64,000 nt of DNA, taken from NCBI RefSeq assembly GCF_021533215.1, contig NZ_JAJNKA010000015.1, positions 62,001 to 126,000 on the forward strand, given 5' to 3'. This DNA comes from Portibacter lacus (GTDB taxonomy: Bacteria > Bacteroidota > Bacteroidia > Chitinophagales > Saprospiraceae). Made by a program: the position numbers and the translations under genes. The notes beneath the pieces were generated by a model that did no database searches, was not told the DNA's origin, and saw nothing but the letters and a program-made list of their open reading frames with translations. Positions 63,360 to 64,000 of the stretch are shown here, piece by piece. Positions within the stretch are counted from its first letter, which is position 1, and each line of letters begins with the position of its first letter.

Positions 63360-64000
63360 TAATATTTATAATTTTATGCTTTAATCAAAAATAGCCATCC
63401 TACTAATTTCCCATTATTCACATCTTGTGAATAGAGCTGAAGTAAAAGGAGTATTCCCTTTCGCGTCATCAAGGTCAATAGAAGCTTAATTCAGGATGGC
63501 ATGTTGGTATACCGAAAGGTGGCTATTGTAATGGTGTCGCTCGGATCCAGATTCGCAATATTATTCCTGAATGTGCCAAATTTTGCTTGAATATGACTGA
63601 ATATTCTGAAATATGCAAACAAAAAGAGGACTTTTGCTACTCGATACAAAGAATAGTTTGTGAGCTAAGTTGAGCTTTGGTTGCAAACACAGAATTCGTA
63701 AGAAAAGAGTCGTAATTCCATTATGAAATATTTATAAGTGGAATGTATATCAGAAAGTGGAATAACGTATATCGAAAGTTGGAAGAGTCGTAAATCGAAA
63801 GTTGGAAGAATTATATTCGGAAAGAATAGGGTAGAGGCGCAGGTCAATGTTAGATTTAAATTCAACATTTAAACTTGAGTTTATTGAGTAATAGCAGGAC
63901 TTAAGCAAGCTTAATTATGAAAAAAGTGTTGTTGTAAAATAATCGAAAAGCATTGCAAAAATAAATATACAGGAAGTGAATACAAGAATTAAAATATAAC
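63360..64000. other. Non-coding end of window with short repeats
   Basis: No supported gene is seen. TATCGAAAGTTGGAAGAGTC (about 63770) is followed directly by a second AATCGAAAGTTGGAAGAAT, and looser variants (ACCGAAAGGTGG, ATCAGAAAGTGGAAT) occur at 63514-63530 and 63745-63765. They lead into the right-module copy at 63818-63850. The sequence after 63860 is AT-rich. Confidence 0.5.
63818..63850 (+). repeat. Interspersed element, right module fragment (copy 5)
   Basis: CGGAAAGAATAGGGTAGAGG followed by CGCAGGTCAATGTTA matches the start of the right module at 15584-15620 over about 33 bases. No left module or NHL relic is nearby. Confidence 0.5.

Noticed and set aside
1-64000. tRNA, rRNA or riboswitch genes
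   Set aside because: No cloverleaf with a T-loop GGTTCRA pattern, no rRNA core sequence and no familiar riboswitch motif was noticed on either strand; a tRNAscan/Infernal run would be decisive.

Overview
The window is most probably a chromosomal segment of a marine-type member of the Bacteroidota. Supporting marks are a hybrid two-component system (4466-8416), a type IX secretion C-terminal domain on a pectate lyase (61686-63359), a DUF6090 protein, a DUF4861 protein, TAnnTTTG-type promoter boxes and an AT-rich base composition. One surface protein ends in an IPTL-CTERM sorting tail, which would fit Saprospiria-like lineages, but this placement is an inference.

Region 1 (1-34.6 kb) is an accessory island with every intact gene on the + strand. 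It opens with the tail of an esterase. Three small toxin-antitoxin-like pairs follow (ParE type, GNAT/HTH type, HigBA), separated by near-identical 65-bp imperfect hairpins with an AAC...GTT frame like integron attC sites. Then come a decayed NHL-repeat gene, the hybrid two-component regulator, a LytTR regulator, two related secreted repeat proteins, and an intradiol-dioxygenase-like protein. A defence cluster occupies 15.7-30.8 kb: an Mrr-like nuclease, an EVE-domain McrBC, an unusual histidine kinase/receiver/membrane-protein operon, an HNH protein, a HEPN gene broken by a stop codon, a type II restriction-modification set of the NgoPII family, and a DUF4268 nuclease. More hairpins of attC-like shape separate several of these gene sets. 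An interspersed L/R repeat element, probably one cassette present in several states, recurs at 0.75, 3.75, 15.1, 21.3 and 63.8 kb. No integrase is visible. The island closes with a lipoprotein, a DUF6090 protein, a nitrilase-type amidohydrolase, a Crp-type regulator and a DUF4386 membrane protein.

Region 2 (34.7-39.2 kb) is a large tandem array of a 164-bp unit, about 18 copies, each able to form two hairpins. It is interrupted by a single gene for a secreted FG-GAP-like protein, whose stop codon abuts a repeat hairpin and whose flanks duplicate that hairpin.

Region 3 (39.4-52 kb) holds scattered metabolic genes: a serine hydrolase, a TlpA-like thioredoxin lipoprotein, a sulfatase, an outer-membrane beta-barrel protein, a NamZ-like muramidase, a short-chain fatty-acid transporter followed by a 108-bp tandem repeat, a polysaccharide deacetylase, and a Crp/DoxX/luciferase-like monooxygenase group.

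Region 4 (52.3-63.4 kb) is a pectin/rhamnogalacturonan degradation locus: a secreted PL9-like pectate lyase, an unassigned toroid/beta-sandwich protein, two divergent GH105 unsaturated-uronyl hydrolases, a PL26-like exo-rhamnogalacturonan lyase and a DUF4861 lipoprotein. The lyases would cut the polymer, and GH105 enzymes would remove the unsaturated uronic acids so produced. No SusC/SusD pair is in the window.
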